Assembly (NCBI RefSeq): GCF_000143535.2 | Contig: NC_037310.1 | Location: 3,782,001 to 3,846,000, forward strand | From: Botrytis cinerea B05.10 | Lineage: Eukaryota; Ascomycota; Leotiomycetes; Helotiales; Sclerotiniaceae | Direction: 5' to 3' | Length of the DNA stretch: 64,000 nucleotides | Shown here: positions 1 through 12,496 of the stretch, piece by piece | Layout: each line of letters starts with the position of its first letter | How positions within the stretch are numbered: the stretch's first letter is position 1 | Made by a program: the position numbers and the translations under genes | The notes under the pieces: generated by a model | What the model was told of the DNA's origin: nothing | Databases searched by the model: none | Seen by the model: the letters and a program-made list of their open reading frames with translations, nothing else

Positions 1-2823
1 CCACCATGTTGAAGAAACGTGAAACAAGAACATTGGTCCAAATATATTGGCCATTATAACCCAAATGTACTAGAATAAGCTATGGAAAAGTGACATAGAT
101 GTCACCCAAGCCTCTCAGAGGGTTGCAGCAAACAATGATACAGAAGTGTCGATAAATGCCCCAGGTAGGTAGTTACACATTGAAGAAATCGCTTATCCAT
201 TTTTGATCTTCTGCAACATTCTCTTCTGAAAGTTCGTTCCTAAGTAAATTTTGATGGCTTTGATATTTCTAAAATTAGCTCAGGTGAACAAAAGTATCCA
301 ACCTCAAACTTCGAAAGACTGATTGAGCCCCATGTCAAACCGTTCTCCACAATACATTCCCGGGCACCCAATCAAAATGTTATGTCGATTCGTAACCATT
401 TCTACATTTTGCGTTCGTTTGTAAGATCTTGAAACGACATACATACACACACACCAGATATCTGATTGTATCAGGTGTGAAAAAGTGGGTAGGTAGGTTA
501 TCAAAAGTTCTGGAGGCAAATATTTGTAGATTCGGTGAGAATGAAGTTTTGTAGGACAAGGATGAAATCATGCTATGAAGAACGACTACCAACTCTGACG
601 TTTATATCGAAGCCACAATGAAAGACATTCCGAAACTTTTCTGTTGAATGAATGGGAAAGGCATTTGGGAAGCCAAGAGCCGATTGCTTTGCTGGCCAAC
701 CATTTCGCCATACTCTCTTGGAATATGCCCTCCAATTCTCACACAATGGAGCGGCTAAAAGGCAGCTGCATGTCGTATGCTATGAGACGGCTCTTTTACT
801 TGCGAAAGTTTAACCTTAAATCACGTTTGTTGATTTCTTGATAGTATCTAAGATCATCGACATGAAGGTAAAACTCTGGCCAAGGTAGATCGAGGGTCGT
901 ATATTCTTTGAAGAATCGCAGTGTTCCGATCCGAATACTGGCATGCACAACACGCAGCCAACGGCAAAAGGAAGCAGAGAAAGAAAGTTCCCATGAACGA
1001 GGAGGGTGATCTTTGCCGCGCACAGGATTGAAAGTGTGAACTTTGCATTCTTGCATTGGTGCATTGCTGCATTCCATAGAAACCGTTTTGTTTCAAGGAT
1101 ATCTATTCCTTCTTAGCTGAATAACGATTCGAAATAACACCGGACGTGGCATGTGTTGCTGTGGTTTCTTAATCTAATATTAGCAAGACACTCTATCGTG
1201 GGACTCTGGAGGAGGGGGGCCAGGAACCCCCATCACCAATTTCTGCAATAATTCGACAAACCCCAAGTGGTACCGAATGAAAAGAATCAATCATACAGAT
1301 CCAGCTTTACGAAATTGCTCTTCCAAGTGGAATGAATCTCTTAGCCAGACAATTTCTTGTTCCCCTCAAACCATTCAATATAAATCATCGAGAAGATCCG
1401 TAAAGAAGAACCAGACCCCACAGAATTCCACACCAAACCCCACCACACCACAGAGAAAATAGCACATCAAGAATCGCCCCCAAAAACCAACCCAAAAAGT
1501 TCAATTCTGTTTATAGTCACACCCAAATCAAATCGAACTGTTGGTCATTGTTAATCCATCCACATCAACTACCAAACACTTAATTTCCCAAAGTCAGAAA
1601 TCAAATCATCATCCAAACCATCCCAATTGGCCCTTCACATACGAGCTCCACAGCCCATCTCAAGCGAGCTTACATTATTCATCTCAGAGCCCCCTCTCTC
1701 GACCTATTTTGATCACGATATATCTCTCAGACGGGTATGTGCATCCGTGGAAACCAACTTTTTGAAACTGCATGTGGTGTACCGAGAATGAATACGGAGA
1801 GGTGGGTTGGTGGGTGATTCCGTTCGGGGTTTGGGTGTAGTTGGTAGAGGGAAGTTTTTGATTCTCCATTCTTGGTAGATGATAGATGACTTGTTTATTG
1901 TTGTGGGCGTTTGAATTCTCTATCTGTATTCGACCTTTTGAATGTCAACATTTCAACCATTCAAATATCCCAAAACCCCAATCACATTCACAAATCAGCA
2001 GCTATAAATCATCACCCAACTCCCCTCCAAATCCCCAGCCAAACCTCCCGAGAAAATTACAGCAAAATCCCCATTCAATCCCAAAAAATTCTCCATATAG
2101 AACAAAAACGGGCCCGTACATTCGGTAACAGGATTGCTTGCATCGTACATTCCTTCGAGTCATATATGTAACATTAGTGGAGGAAATTATCATGTCGTGG
2201 TTTGGTTCAGCCTTATTGGTAGACACAGGATGGATGTTGCAGCATGGATTGAACTGGACTGGATGATCATATATGCATACATACATACTATGGTTCTCGA
2301 TAAGTAAGTGAGTTTGATTTATAGAATTGAAGCTCCATGAGCAAGCAAACAAGCAAGTAAGCAAGCGCTTCGATACAATACAGCATATCCAAGTACGCAA
2401 CGATAATTTTGGAAGATTATTCCTTCAATTTTCCTTGTACATAGTTAGAAATCGCCTGCATCTCATTACATTACTATGATAGAACATTGTACAAGTATCC
2501 GTTTACAACATCTACAAGCTGTGCCTCAAAAGCGTAATACTCACGTCGTGTCGTAGGATTCTCAACGCGTCCTATTTTCCCATCCATCCCGCGCGATATT
2601 GCATTATCATTTCGGCAATGGAATATAGAAAATTATACCAGAGATCTAAGGGATATTCAAAAACTCACACTCGTTAGTATCGTATATAAGGATATGTGAA
2701 ATACCTGCCATGGCATTTCGTAAATCATCCTCATTCTTTCCTTGAGTTTTTCTTTTTGAAACTTCTTTCATTGGGGTTTCCAGTCATTCTTTTCTGGTGC
2801 CAGTATCATATTCAGTCATTACC
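1..2823. other. Intergenic region, no gene seen
   Basis: Open frames here are short, lack codon-like composition and have no recognisable domain. The stretch from about 1370 to 2100 is rich in CCA/CAA/ATC runs like fungal UTR sequence. No tRNA-type B box was noticed. The right end supplies the promoter of the secreted-protein gene at 2824. Confidence 0.6.
2683..2690 (+). promoter_or_regulatory. Possible TATA box of the secreted mucin-like gene
   Basis: The sequence TATATAAG lies about 135 nt upstream of the ATG at 2824. The spacing fits a TATA element followed by a leader of roughly 100 nt. This is inference from position and motif only; the surrounding DNA is AT-rich. Confidence 0.35.
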
Positions 2824-5800
2824 ATGTCTCCTATCAATTTGGTTCTCAGAACCGCTTTCATTCTTTCTTCTATATCCACTTCTTTTGCTGCAGTCTGCAA
2901 TGACCAGACTAGAGCTTCTGGGGATCCTTCCGGAGAGGAATTGGCCAAGTTCTTCGATTCCGAAGATAAAGTCTCCCAATTTTGCTCGGCTGATGTATCA
3001 GGAAAGGCTTCAGGAAGTGTTAGCTTCTCAGGCTTAAAGGTAAGACAGCTGGAAACCATCCAACTCGACATACTAATAGAGGTAGATCTCTTTTGAGCGC
3101 AGTGATAGCTCCAACCCATCCTTGGAGCATTGCACGGAAGCACTCCAGGATATCATGTCCCAATGCATTGAGCCTTCTAACCCAGGAACCTATGGAGGAA
3201 GCTCAACATTCGACAATGGAGAAATATACACAATCAGCAACGACTTATATCCTCAAGCACCCACGATCTCTGTAAATCTAGAGAACCGAGCAGTGGAGGA
3301 CGCTGCAAAACCAAAGCCTAAGAAGACTACTTTAAAGCAGACTACTAAAGCAACTGTCACAACAAGCCCAAAAAAGACTGTGGCACAAGCAACCACTAGT
3401 CCAAAAACTACCGCAACTACTCCAAAGCCAACTCCGACTCCCGTGTCTACGAGTCCGAAGACTACACAAACTACCCCCACTACATCGAAATCATCGACTA
3501 TCAAGACAAGTAGTGTATCTTCAGAAACTCCAAAAACGACATCAACTTCCACTAGTTCCAAAACTACTCCACTTACCCCAACTACATCAAAATCGTCCAC
3601 ATCCACCATTAAAACAAGTATAGCTTCCGAAACTCCCAAAACAACATCCGTAGCCACGAGTTCAAAACCTCTAGTGACCACCCCAACGCAATCTCAATCA
3701 CCAACTGCTAACACGAGCCCATCCTCTGCAACTCCCAAAACAACTTCGGTAGCCACTCCTTCGAAGTCTACCACTTTCAGTAGCCTTTCAACAAAGAGCT
3801 CTTCCTCGACCAGTCTAACCAGTCTATCTTCCGAAAGTCCCAAAACAACTTCCGTATCTACGAGTTCGAGACCTCTAATAACCACTTCGATAACATCCCA
3901 ACCACCGACTGCGAACACGAGCCCCTCTTCAGAACCCCCCCAGACAATGTCAAAGTCCACAATTTCCAGCGTCATCTCCTCCAAGACTTCTTCTTCGAGT
4001 AGTCTCTCCTCAAGTCAAACTTCAACAAAGGAAAGTGGTACTAGCACTAGCAGCAGTAGTAGCACTAACTCGAACTCTCAATCTCACTCTTCCACTCCAA
4101 CATCTCTATCCAGTCTCTCATCCCTTTCCTTAACCAAAGTGACTTCCATCAACAACCCCACCATCACACCCGGCGCTTCCACTCCAAGCCTTGAGCCATC
4201 CTCCCACGTCCCCGAGCCAACCAATACTCTCTCACAATCCACCACAAAACCCATCTCACTAGAAACCTCCTCGCAGAAAAGTGTATCGCAAATCAATTCT
4301 TTATCTAGCAGCAGCGGTATCCACACATCTGGTCTCTCATCTACCTCCCGTCTGACCAGTTCCCTCTCAAGCGGAACAAAAAGCCCCACCTTCACCTTCA
4401 CCCCCAATGCCCTCGAACCGACTCCCGCCTCATCCCCAGAATCCCTCTCAGCAACCAAGTCAAGCATATCTCCAGAATCCAGCGAAACAAAGCCCGCTAG
4501 CCCATCCACCCCGGCAGCAATATCAGAACTCCCTAGTACTGCGCAGGTCCAGTCATCATCTGCAATCAAAACATCTTCTATTTCCTCCCTCTCTTCCAGT
4601 TCAATCCCCGAAATAACACCCGGACCCATAACCCTCAGTTCTTCAGCCATCATCTCCTCAGCTCTTGACGAATCAACCAATTCCGCTGCGCATTCTAGTA
4701 ATATTATTGAGAGCAATACAATTCCCGCATCGATAATCACCTCTAAAGTTTCGAGTGAATCGCTAGCGTCTTCTTCAAAGCCCGAAATCACACCTCCTCC
4801 CTCTCCTTCATCTATTTTGACCTCTGGAACCGTCCCATCTACTTCAGCATCCGAATTGGCTTCGCAAGCAATCTCGACCGAATCTCATGTATCTCCCGGA
4901 CAATCCGAAATTACTCCTTCTCCTTCTCCCTCTACCCCCACATCCCAAGTAATTTCTACCGGTTCTCTCACATCTTCCATCCAGCCCGAAATCACACCAC
5001 CTTCCTCGGAATCTTCGGTTCCCGGAACCATCTCTTCAACTATTGTCTCCGAGCCAATAACCAAAAGTACTTCCGCGGAAGCCCTCACATCTTCCGCCGA
5101 ACCCGAAATCACACCCTCCCCCTCCAAGCCATTATCTTCAGCCGCCACTCCTTCATCTCTTATATCCGAAGCAGTTCCTCAAAGTATTTCAACCGGTTCC
5201 CTTACATCTTCAATTCAACCCGAAATCACTCCTGCTCCTTCCAACCCATCCACTTCTGAAATTATTCCATCGATTTCAGAATCCGGAGTGACTTCGCACG
5301 CTATTTCTACAGGATCTCTCACCTCTTCCGTAGAGCCTGAGATTACTCCATCTCCATCTCCATCTCCATCGGAAACAACTGAGCCATCCCAGCCAGCCGA
5401 ATCACCCGATCCAGTCGAAACCCCCGAACCAGCTGAATCACCCAACCCGATTGAAACATCCCAACCAGACACTACAGAAAGCAGTCCAACCGAAACTGAC
5501 ATTGCTTCATCAACGTCAGCTCCCTCATCCACATCAATCTCTTCATCCCCAGCTTGTACAGCCACCACAGGAGGAAATTGCTCTACATGTTATCAATACT
5601 CCGGTTCTGGGGATATCTCACCCTCTCTCTCCAACGATACTACTTTGCAATCTCGCAAACTGCCACCATCGATTGCCGGTCGCATATCCACTACTAATCT
5701 ATACCCCAAGATATCGAAACGAGCCACAGGATCATTTACTTCGTTTGATGCGGCCAATTCGTGTGTTTTTGGGTCGGTGGATGTTCCTTCTATTCCTGGT

Positions 5801-7127
5801 ATGTATACCTCGCGGAAACCACGAATAATTCAAAGACCGCAATTTAGCTAATCCACTATATGAAGATGCATCCACTTTGGTCAGCAAAGCAGGCATTCGA
5901 ACAGAATACTGGTATATTTTACAAGATACGCCTGTGAACACAACGACCTGCCCTACACTTGGCTTTACAAAGGTTACCGATGGAGCGCTTGCTTCTCAAT
6001 TGATAAATTCAAATGCGGTTGGGTATGCAAAGGCTGGATCTGGAATTAGTTGGAAAGCGAATGCTCCGAGTAAGTTTCACTCATGAAGTATGCTGTAGAT
6101 CTTGACTAACGAATCTCTAGCCGTTGACGTAGATAGTGTTTGTAAGTATCCAGTTTTTGTGTTAGAAGTGGTATGGGAGCATTAGGCTAATGTCATTGTC
6201 TATAGATGATTCAAGAATTCTGCAAGACTTCTTCGCAAGTAGGATTAACAGCAACAACTGTGCAGCTTTCAAGGCTATCTTTGATCAGCCAGACATTGAA
6301 AATGCAGGAAAATCTAGGTTACAGACTATTTGGAAGTAAGTCAACAGATTACCTCCTCAAATTTCCACGGCTCCTAACATAGATATAGTGCACTTCCCAG
6401 TGATACCAATCCCGACTATGCTGGAATAGATCAAAAGGTATTTTTTTCAGCCCCAAAATCCATGAGATATACAACTAACAAACGAAAAGATAAGCACCGT
6501 CAAAGCACAAGCTTTTACAGGTGAATTGCAACAAAGTTATACCAGTAACGATGAGAAGTTAGCATACATTTCCGAAGTAGCCGTGGCAATGGCCATAACC
6601 AACGACGATGCCATCGCCAATCTTTTCCAAAGCACCAATCTTCGTATTTACAAGGCACTACTTGATATCGATGCGGTTATTGGTGCTGGTGCCGTCACTA
6701 GAGCTACCAATAGTACCACCATCACTGGAAATAAAGCAGACGTAAGTACTACCTACTATCTCTCTGTGCACCATTGTCACATGTATTATCCTTGATCGAC
6801 TACCTACCAACAATATCTCATGATTTCTCCTTTCACTTCAAAACAAAAGCTAACACTCCTCTTTCTCAGTGGGCATCAAGCTACCGCACCTACCTCACCA
6901 ACCTCCTAACCTCCCGCTCCTCGACCATTCTCTCCCAAGTCTCGAGCTACCTTGATAATGATCTTGGACCCGCCGCCAGAAACAATAATGTTACGCTTTC
7001 AGATGGAACTGTATCGACCACTGAAAATTCCATTGGAAAGGGCGTTGACGCGTTCCTAAATGCATATCCTCTGGCTACCGCTTTTACATTTAATCAGGCC
7101 AAATTATTAGGATTTCCCAGTGTGTAG
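2824..7127 (+). CDS. Secreted Ser/Thr-rich mucin-like cell-surface protein (eight exons)
   Basis: Exons by splice signals and frame are 2824-3039, 3086-5798, 5848-6069, 6121-6141, 6206-6335, 6389-6437, 6490-6741 and 6870-7127, giving 1286 aa. The ATG has an ACC context. Residues 1 to about 22 form a signal peptide ending SFAA. A cysteine-containing N-terminal domain follows to about aa 130 (Cys residues near VCND, QFCS, HCTE, SQCI). A huge Ser/Thr/Pro stalk spans about aa 140-890 and carries degenerate PEITP repeats at about 580-830. A dibasic ISKR site at aa 948-951 looks like a Kex2-type cleavage site. The C-terminal domain (about 335 aa, three Cys) is in seven small exons and is not recognised. 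No hydrophobic GPI tail is visible, as the protein ends GFPSV. The stalk suggests heavy O-glycosylation and a cell-wall or secreted role; this is inference. The 46-nt first intron ends at GTAG 3085, because an earlier AG would leave a stop in frame. Confidence 0.82.
4600..5350 (+). repeat. Degenerate PEITP repeats in the stalk coding region
   Basis: The translated stalk contains seven copies of a P/S-EITP core (IPEITP, KPEITP, QSEITP, QPEITP, EPEITP, QPEITP, EPEITP). Most are followed by PSP- or PSS-like residues, and several are preceded by an IST-GSLTSS phrase. Spacing is about 30-45 residues. The repeats are degenerate at DNA level, indicating an old expansion. Confidence 0.8.
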
Positions 7128-7480
7128 GTAAAGTATGCAGGATGAATTCGAAAGGGAAGAAAGAGTAAAAGAGGATAGAGAAAGTCTGTTAAAGATTGTA
7201 GCTTGCTATTGGTGATGTATGTTTGATTGTCCATTTTTGGAAAATCGTCCCTTTGATTGATTGAGTTAGTTATTTTCTTCGGCATTTGCAAACTATTATT
7301 CTTCTTTTCTTTTCTTTTTTTGATGTTTTGTATTCGATATTTCAATCTAAAAATGAGATACCAATGATGACTTCAACGCGGGAACTAAGACTAAGCCTTG
7401 ATACGCATGGACCACACAAGGCTGACAGAACTCCCCTCCACCAAAGATCCCACCTCTGACTCTCTATCCATCGCAACTGC

Positions 7481-7510
7481 CATCACATCACATCACATCA
7501 CATCACATCG
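7481..7510 (+). repeat. CATCA pentanucleotide tandem repeat in vps25 leader
   Basis: About six CATCA units in tandem end 21 nt before the ATG of the vps25 gene at 7532, so they are very probably transcribed in its 5' UTR. Confidence 0.85.
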
Positions 7511-7531
7511 TAACTCAATTCCCAACTCAAA

Positions 7532-8173
7532 ATGAGTACCTCTCAAACTCAAACTTCTGTCAAAATCTTCAAATTTCCCCGCGAACATTCCTTTCCCCCG
7601 TTTTTCACCCTTCAACCTACCTCTTCGACTGTTCATGCGCAACTTCGCAAATGGAGCGATTTAATCCTTTCCTATTTTGCGTTTCATCGATTATTTCGTC
7701 TGACAGTTTCTACGTTGTTGTCTTCTGAGTTGTTCAAAAATGAGAGGATTAATAGGAGATTGGATGAAGAGGGGCTCAGAGAGGTATTGGAGTTTATGAG
7801 AAAGGAGGGGAGAGTAGAGTGGATTGGCGGAGGGGGGAATGGGAAAGTAGGTGGAGATATATGTTGGGTCTGGTGGAGGAAGGTAGATGAATGGGCGAGA
7901 GTTATTGAGGATTGGGTTGATGAGACGGGACAGAGAGGGAGTGTGCTGACACTCTATGAGTTGGTTGAGGGGGAGGGAGGGAGGGGTGCTGGTATGCTAT
8001 TTCTTTTTTGTCTTTTCTTGGGGTTGAAGAGGAATATGCTAATAAATGATTTGGTAACAGAATTCCACGGTTTAGATACGGAGATATTACAAAAAGCACT
8101 GGCGATACTGGTGAAGAGGGGAAAGGCTCAGGTTTTCGGACAGGAGGATCAACAGGGTGTAAAATTCTTTTGA
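7532..8173 (+). CDS. VPS25: ESCRT-II complex subunit VPS25
   Basis: Two exons, 7532-7991 and 8061-8173, give 190 aa. The protein has the VPS25 layout. An N-terminal winged helix begins with the aromatic FPPFFTLQP motif and continues with W-x-D-L-I-L-S-Y. A second winged helix ends GKAQVFGQEDQQGVKFF, the usual family C-terminus. VPS25 is the ESCRT-II subunit that contacts VPS20 and helps sort ubiquitinated membrane proteins into multivesicular bodies on endosomes. The 69-nt intron (GTATGC, branch GCTAATA, ends AACAG) is divisible by three and has no stop. Read-through would therefore add 23 mostly hydrophobic residues between GRGA and EFHG. The spliced form matches the family better (LVEGEGGRGA joined to EFHGLD). 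Confidence 0.93.
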   Translation: MSTSQTQTSVKIFKFPREHSFPPFFTLQPTSSTVHAQLRKWSDLILSYFAFHRLFRLTVSTLLSSELFKNERINRRLDEEGLREVLEFMRKEGRVEWIGGGGNGKVGGDICWVWWRKVDEWARVIEDWVDETGQRGSVLTLYELVEGEGGRGAGMLFLFCLFLGLKRNMLINDLVTEFHGLDTEILQKALAILVKRGKAQVFGQEDQQGVKFF

Positions 8174-11100
8174 GCCATGCGAACTCTCGAGAATACATAC
8201 GGAATGAAGATCCCAAGTCTTACACCATGCGTTGCGGGACGATTGAAATAAGCGTCGAGGGTTGATACATCCTTTGAATGGGAGCATTCCGCATTGGCAT
8301 TCGCATAAGGAGGAACCGTTTTACTGAAGCTTCGTTCCCCTTTTGAATCCTCAATAGGCCTCCACCGAATTTTGCCCGCACTAGTATTATTAGTCAATAC
8401 TTCAGCAAACCCAGCCCAAGATCCTTTCCATGCCTGTCTTCCAGAAAACCCTTTTGATCGGGAAACATACAGGAGGTCACCACTTTAAACATTGTACACA
8501 CACTTAACAGTGCGTAGTCTCACAAGAAAGTGACCAGAGTCAAAACGACTCTTTCGGGAGCAAGGCCGACCCAAAGATCACAATCCGAACCAAGCTACAT
8601 GTAGCCAGAAACTCGAAAGGAAATTTGGACGCAATAGCTAGTGGTAGTTTTTGAGGCCTAGACCTAACGAATGAGCGAGAGAAAAAAAAATCTTGTACCG
8701 TGTTACCGTGTATCGTCTTTTCCCGCTGTCTCCGGGGGACGGTACCGAAATTAGATGGAGAATAATATTCGTCCTTCAGCTGGCCTGGGTGGAATGCTAG
8801 AGCGGATTGAGCTTAGTAGCATCGAGTCTCATCGACCATCCCTTTTTCTTAGCAATAGATTTATGTTTGATCTGCGAGATTTTCTGATGGTACTTACTGG
8901 AGCATTTTAAGATGGAAATTGGAGTAAATAGTGGGTGGGTTGGGATGGAAATATTGTATTGTATTGTATTGTGTTGTTCGTTTTTGGTAGGTATACATTT
9001 ATAGAACACCAACGTGAGTAGATAAGGAGGTATGGAGGAAATACTCAGTCAGCCAGGAAATGCCTAGCATGAAGAATCCTCCGAAAAAATGAAGTTGTCC
9101 AATTTACATACCATGTCTACTTGGCCTATCATGGTTTATATATCTTTGTATCTTTGTATATATGTGTGTGTATTTATATAAGTAGAAGTCTAGGAACACA
9201 AGGATTAATCCATGCGTGGATAGACGGATAGACGAATGGCATGGCATAAATGAATGGGAGGGTGCTGTGTTGCAAGCTGCTTCCTGGCAGGATTAGATGA
9301 GGATCTAATACACTGTACACGTTTTTAATATGGCATGCTCGGAATGGTAAGTTTTCCTAGCTGGGCTGGGTGTGGATGTTTATTAGATGAATAGGTAGGC
9401 ATGTCACCCGTTTGTGTGTGTGTGTGCGTGTGCGTGTGCCGTTGATGTATGTGGAGAGGGGGGGTGTGGATGATTGGTAAGGAACGGTGTGGATGGATGG
9501 ATGGATGGATAGTGCTGGTGCTGGTGCTGGTAGTGAGAGGGTGGCTTGTATGATTACGTAGATGGATGGATGGGTTTGTAGGTTCTTCATGTGTAGGTGG
9601 GTGTAGGTATCGGTATCGGTGTTAGAGAAGACCGACCGACTTAGATATGATGAAATTGCAATCTGGATGTGTGATTGTGTGATTGTGTGATTGTGATTGT
9701 GATTGTGATTTTGTTCTTGCTCTTGCTGATGGGAGGGAGGGGTAGCTGGATAGTTATTAGTTAGATAGATGGATTGTATTCTACTCGGTAGAAGGCAGGG
9801 AGTCTTGGAATCTTCACTCACGCACTCACGCACTCGCTCATTCTCTCATATCTTAAACGAAATACTATGTATGTATGTACTTTCTCCCAACAGCCAAAAC
9901 GGCGTGCTGAATTTAAATTTTGAATTTGAATTTGATTTGATATGATTTGATTTGAACTTGATTTGAAAGCTACTCTCTCCTCTCCTATCCATGGATGGGA
10001 TCTGACTGACGAATCACACGTGTACGGTACCTGGATTTATTTCCGAGGCGTGCCTTTTTTAATATATTATATATTGTTCTCGGTAACGGTTGTGCGTCTT
10101 GATTCGATTCATTTTATATCCTCTCTGGTTTGTATGGTGCCTGGCTACCGTACCTTCCCTTCCGTCTCCCCTTTCTCTTCGGTCTATTGGCTTATGGTGT
10201 TTGTGGGCGTGGGCGAGTGAATTGTGAAAACTGCCGTGGAAAGCTTCCATTGGGGAATGCATGTTGCTAGTAGATACTCTAGTAGGTAGGTCGTAGGTCG
10301 CAGGTCGTAGGTCTTTTTTGTCTGGTGAGTTCATTAGCATTCGTTGGTTCCCAGGTACTTGGCTAGTGAGTTGGTTAGTTGCCCATTAGTTGATTAGTTG
10401 TACAATGGCAAAGTCTCCCTGCCTTGGAACGAAAGTTGAATCGCATCCCATGCAAAACAAGTTGAGCCGTCCGTCATCACTAATTAAAGATCCGAGTTGT
10501 CATAATGCATTGCATACATACCCTTCGATGCAAGATACATGTATCTTTTTTCGATTCCCTCCTCGTCCAATTTGGCATTCACCGCTCTTAGATGTGTTTG
10601 ATCTCTTATCTCTCCGTGAGCTACTAGCTACGAAACTACCGGCTAGTTGCTCACTCAGTGATGGAACGGGTTCCAAACTTCTCGACCTCTAAACTTAATT
10701 CTTGAGAGATCGGGAGCAACGGGAGCAATAGACTGGTTTACTTGCGGGAGAGGGAGTCACTTGGGTGGGTGGCATCTCTTGCTTTTGGGTTTGGATAGTG
10801 TGCTTTGATGGTTAGATGGGGATGATCATCGACGGAGAGAGTGTACATGGAGAGGCAATGGCTGGAGATGGAGATAAGAGATGTTTCAAGAGGGGGAGAG
10901 AAGAGCAGAGGGATCCATTCGATGCATGGAATGAGAACCTTTTATATTTGACTTCCTTCACTTCCTTGACTTTCTTGACTGACTACCTTGACTACCTTGA
11001 CTCCTTGAGCCTATTTGTCTGTCTGTCTGTCTGTCCGTCTGTGTGTCTGTCTATCGATCTATCTTTGTACCATTGAATATCTTCCTCTATCCAGATATAT

Positions 11101-12496
11101 ATGTGCTACTCTTATACTTATATATATATAAAGTTATACATACACATATCTTGTATATACACATCTCACATACACACATCTCACATACACACACCTCACA
11201 TCAGAATCAGGGGAGGACTCTCCGTTTGTTCGAATCTTTTCTTCCACGAGTCTATGAATCGATGAGATGAATCCACGACCCACCGGTTGCTAAATGAAGC
11301 ATTGGAAATGATCCACCGAATATCATTACGACCACATTAAAAAGTTAAAAGATCAACTTAATCCTTACGGAGAAGAGGTCGCGACCGACTTCTCGAATTC
11401 TCTTATCCTTGTCCATTACGAAAGTGGGAAATCATAATACTCGAGGGCTTCTTTTTTGGTTGTTGCGGTTGTAAATATTCTTCTTGCTATTATTCTTGTT
11501 ATTATATTATATTATATTATATTATCGTTGCCATCAGCATCATCATCATCATCATCGCAGCTGCTGTGTGTGGATTCTTGACACTGAATCTTTTTTGCAG
11601 TTATTTGCTTTTTTCTCTTCTCTTCACTTCCGACTTCATCACCACTTCTCCAACTGATTGATTGTATCTCCAAGTTGGCTTCAAAGCATCTCCCTCCCCC
11701 TCCCTCCCCGCCCCATCTCTCAATCCAACACCTTCCATTCGACAACCCACCAGCGTTGCTTGCTTTGCCCTCGTTCTTTCCTTCCTTCCTTATCCAGAAA
11801 CGAATTCATTACGGAGTACGACCCCATAAACCGCATCTCTTCCCCCCTCACACGAGAAGAGCAAAAAACAAAAATATCATTTTCGTTTTTATTTTCGTTT
11901 TCATCTTCATTTTCATTTGAGAATACACTCGACCGACAGCTTCTACAGCAACAACACTCATTACAATACAACACAACACAATACCGGTACATCTGTATCT
12001 ACATCAACGATAATATCATTTTCATCTTCATCTTCATTCCCGCCATCGCCATCGCCATCGCCACCACCATTACGACGAATTCCATTCATCACAATCGTTA
12101 ATTCTCGAAAGAAGCATTATTTATTGATTTCCTAGCTATTACTACTCTCATTCATTCATTCATTCAATCCAGCTCTCCAAAAGTTCCTGTTCTTCTTCAA
12201 TCCAAGCCAATTCAATTCAATTCGACGTCGATAAATCATCAGATTCGAATTTAAACCCAATTTCCATTCCTTCCTTACTTCCTTCGAAACAAGCCTCAAT
12301 CCGATAATCCATAAATACACAACATAACATAATCAGGGGGGGCAGGTATCATCTCATCTTTTCGAAACGGTCAATCATCATACCGCCTCCACCTTCTCCT
12401 CCTCCTCCACTTCATCCCAACTTTCAATTCAATACCGCCAAAATAGCTACCTTACGAGAAAACCACTATCCTCAAATTCCATCTTTTGAAGATGCG
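8174..12496. other. Long repeat-rich intergenic region
   Basis: No convincing gene in 4.3 kb. It contains a TTGTA run near 8951, TG/TGGA/TGCTGG runs at 9411-9530, a TGTGATT run at 9667-9710, an AATTTGA/TTGATT-rich patch at 9908-9966, a CTGT run at 11019-11050, a TTATA run at 11505-11526 and a GCCATC run at 12041-12063. The last kilobase is pyrimidine-rich and leads directly into the TBC gene, so it is probably a long 5' UTR and promoter. All open frames here are repeat-derived. Confidence 0.6.
11505..11526 (+). repeat. ATTAT pentanucleotide microsatellite
   Basis: Tandem ATTAT units are visible across 11505-11526, followed by a short CAT trinucleotide run near 11536-11556, upstream of the TBC gene. 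Confidence 0.75.

Noticed and set aside
3253..5568. Several long minus-strand frames rich in Val, Glu and Asp
   Set aside because: They mirror the low-complexity Ser/Thr stalk codons on the plus strand.
11658..12135. Overlapping plus-strand frames before the TBC gene
   Set aside because: They are made of CAT/TTC-rich low-complexity sequence typical of a fungal leader. No donor site linking them to the TBC frame was evident.
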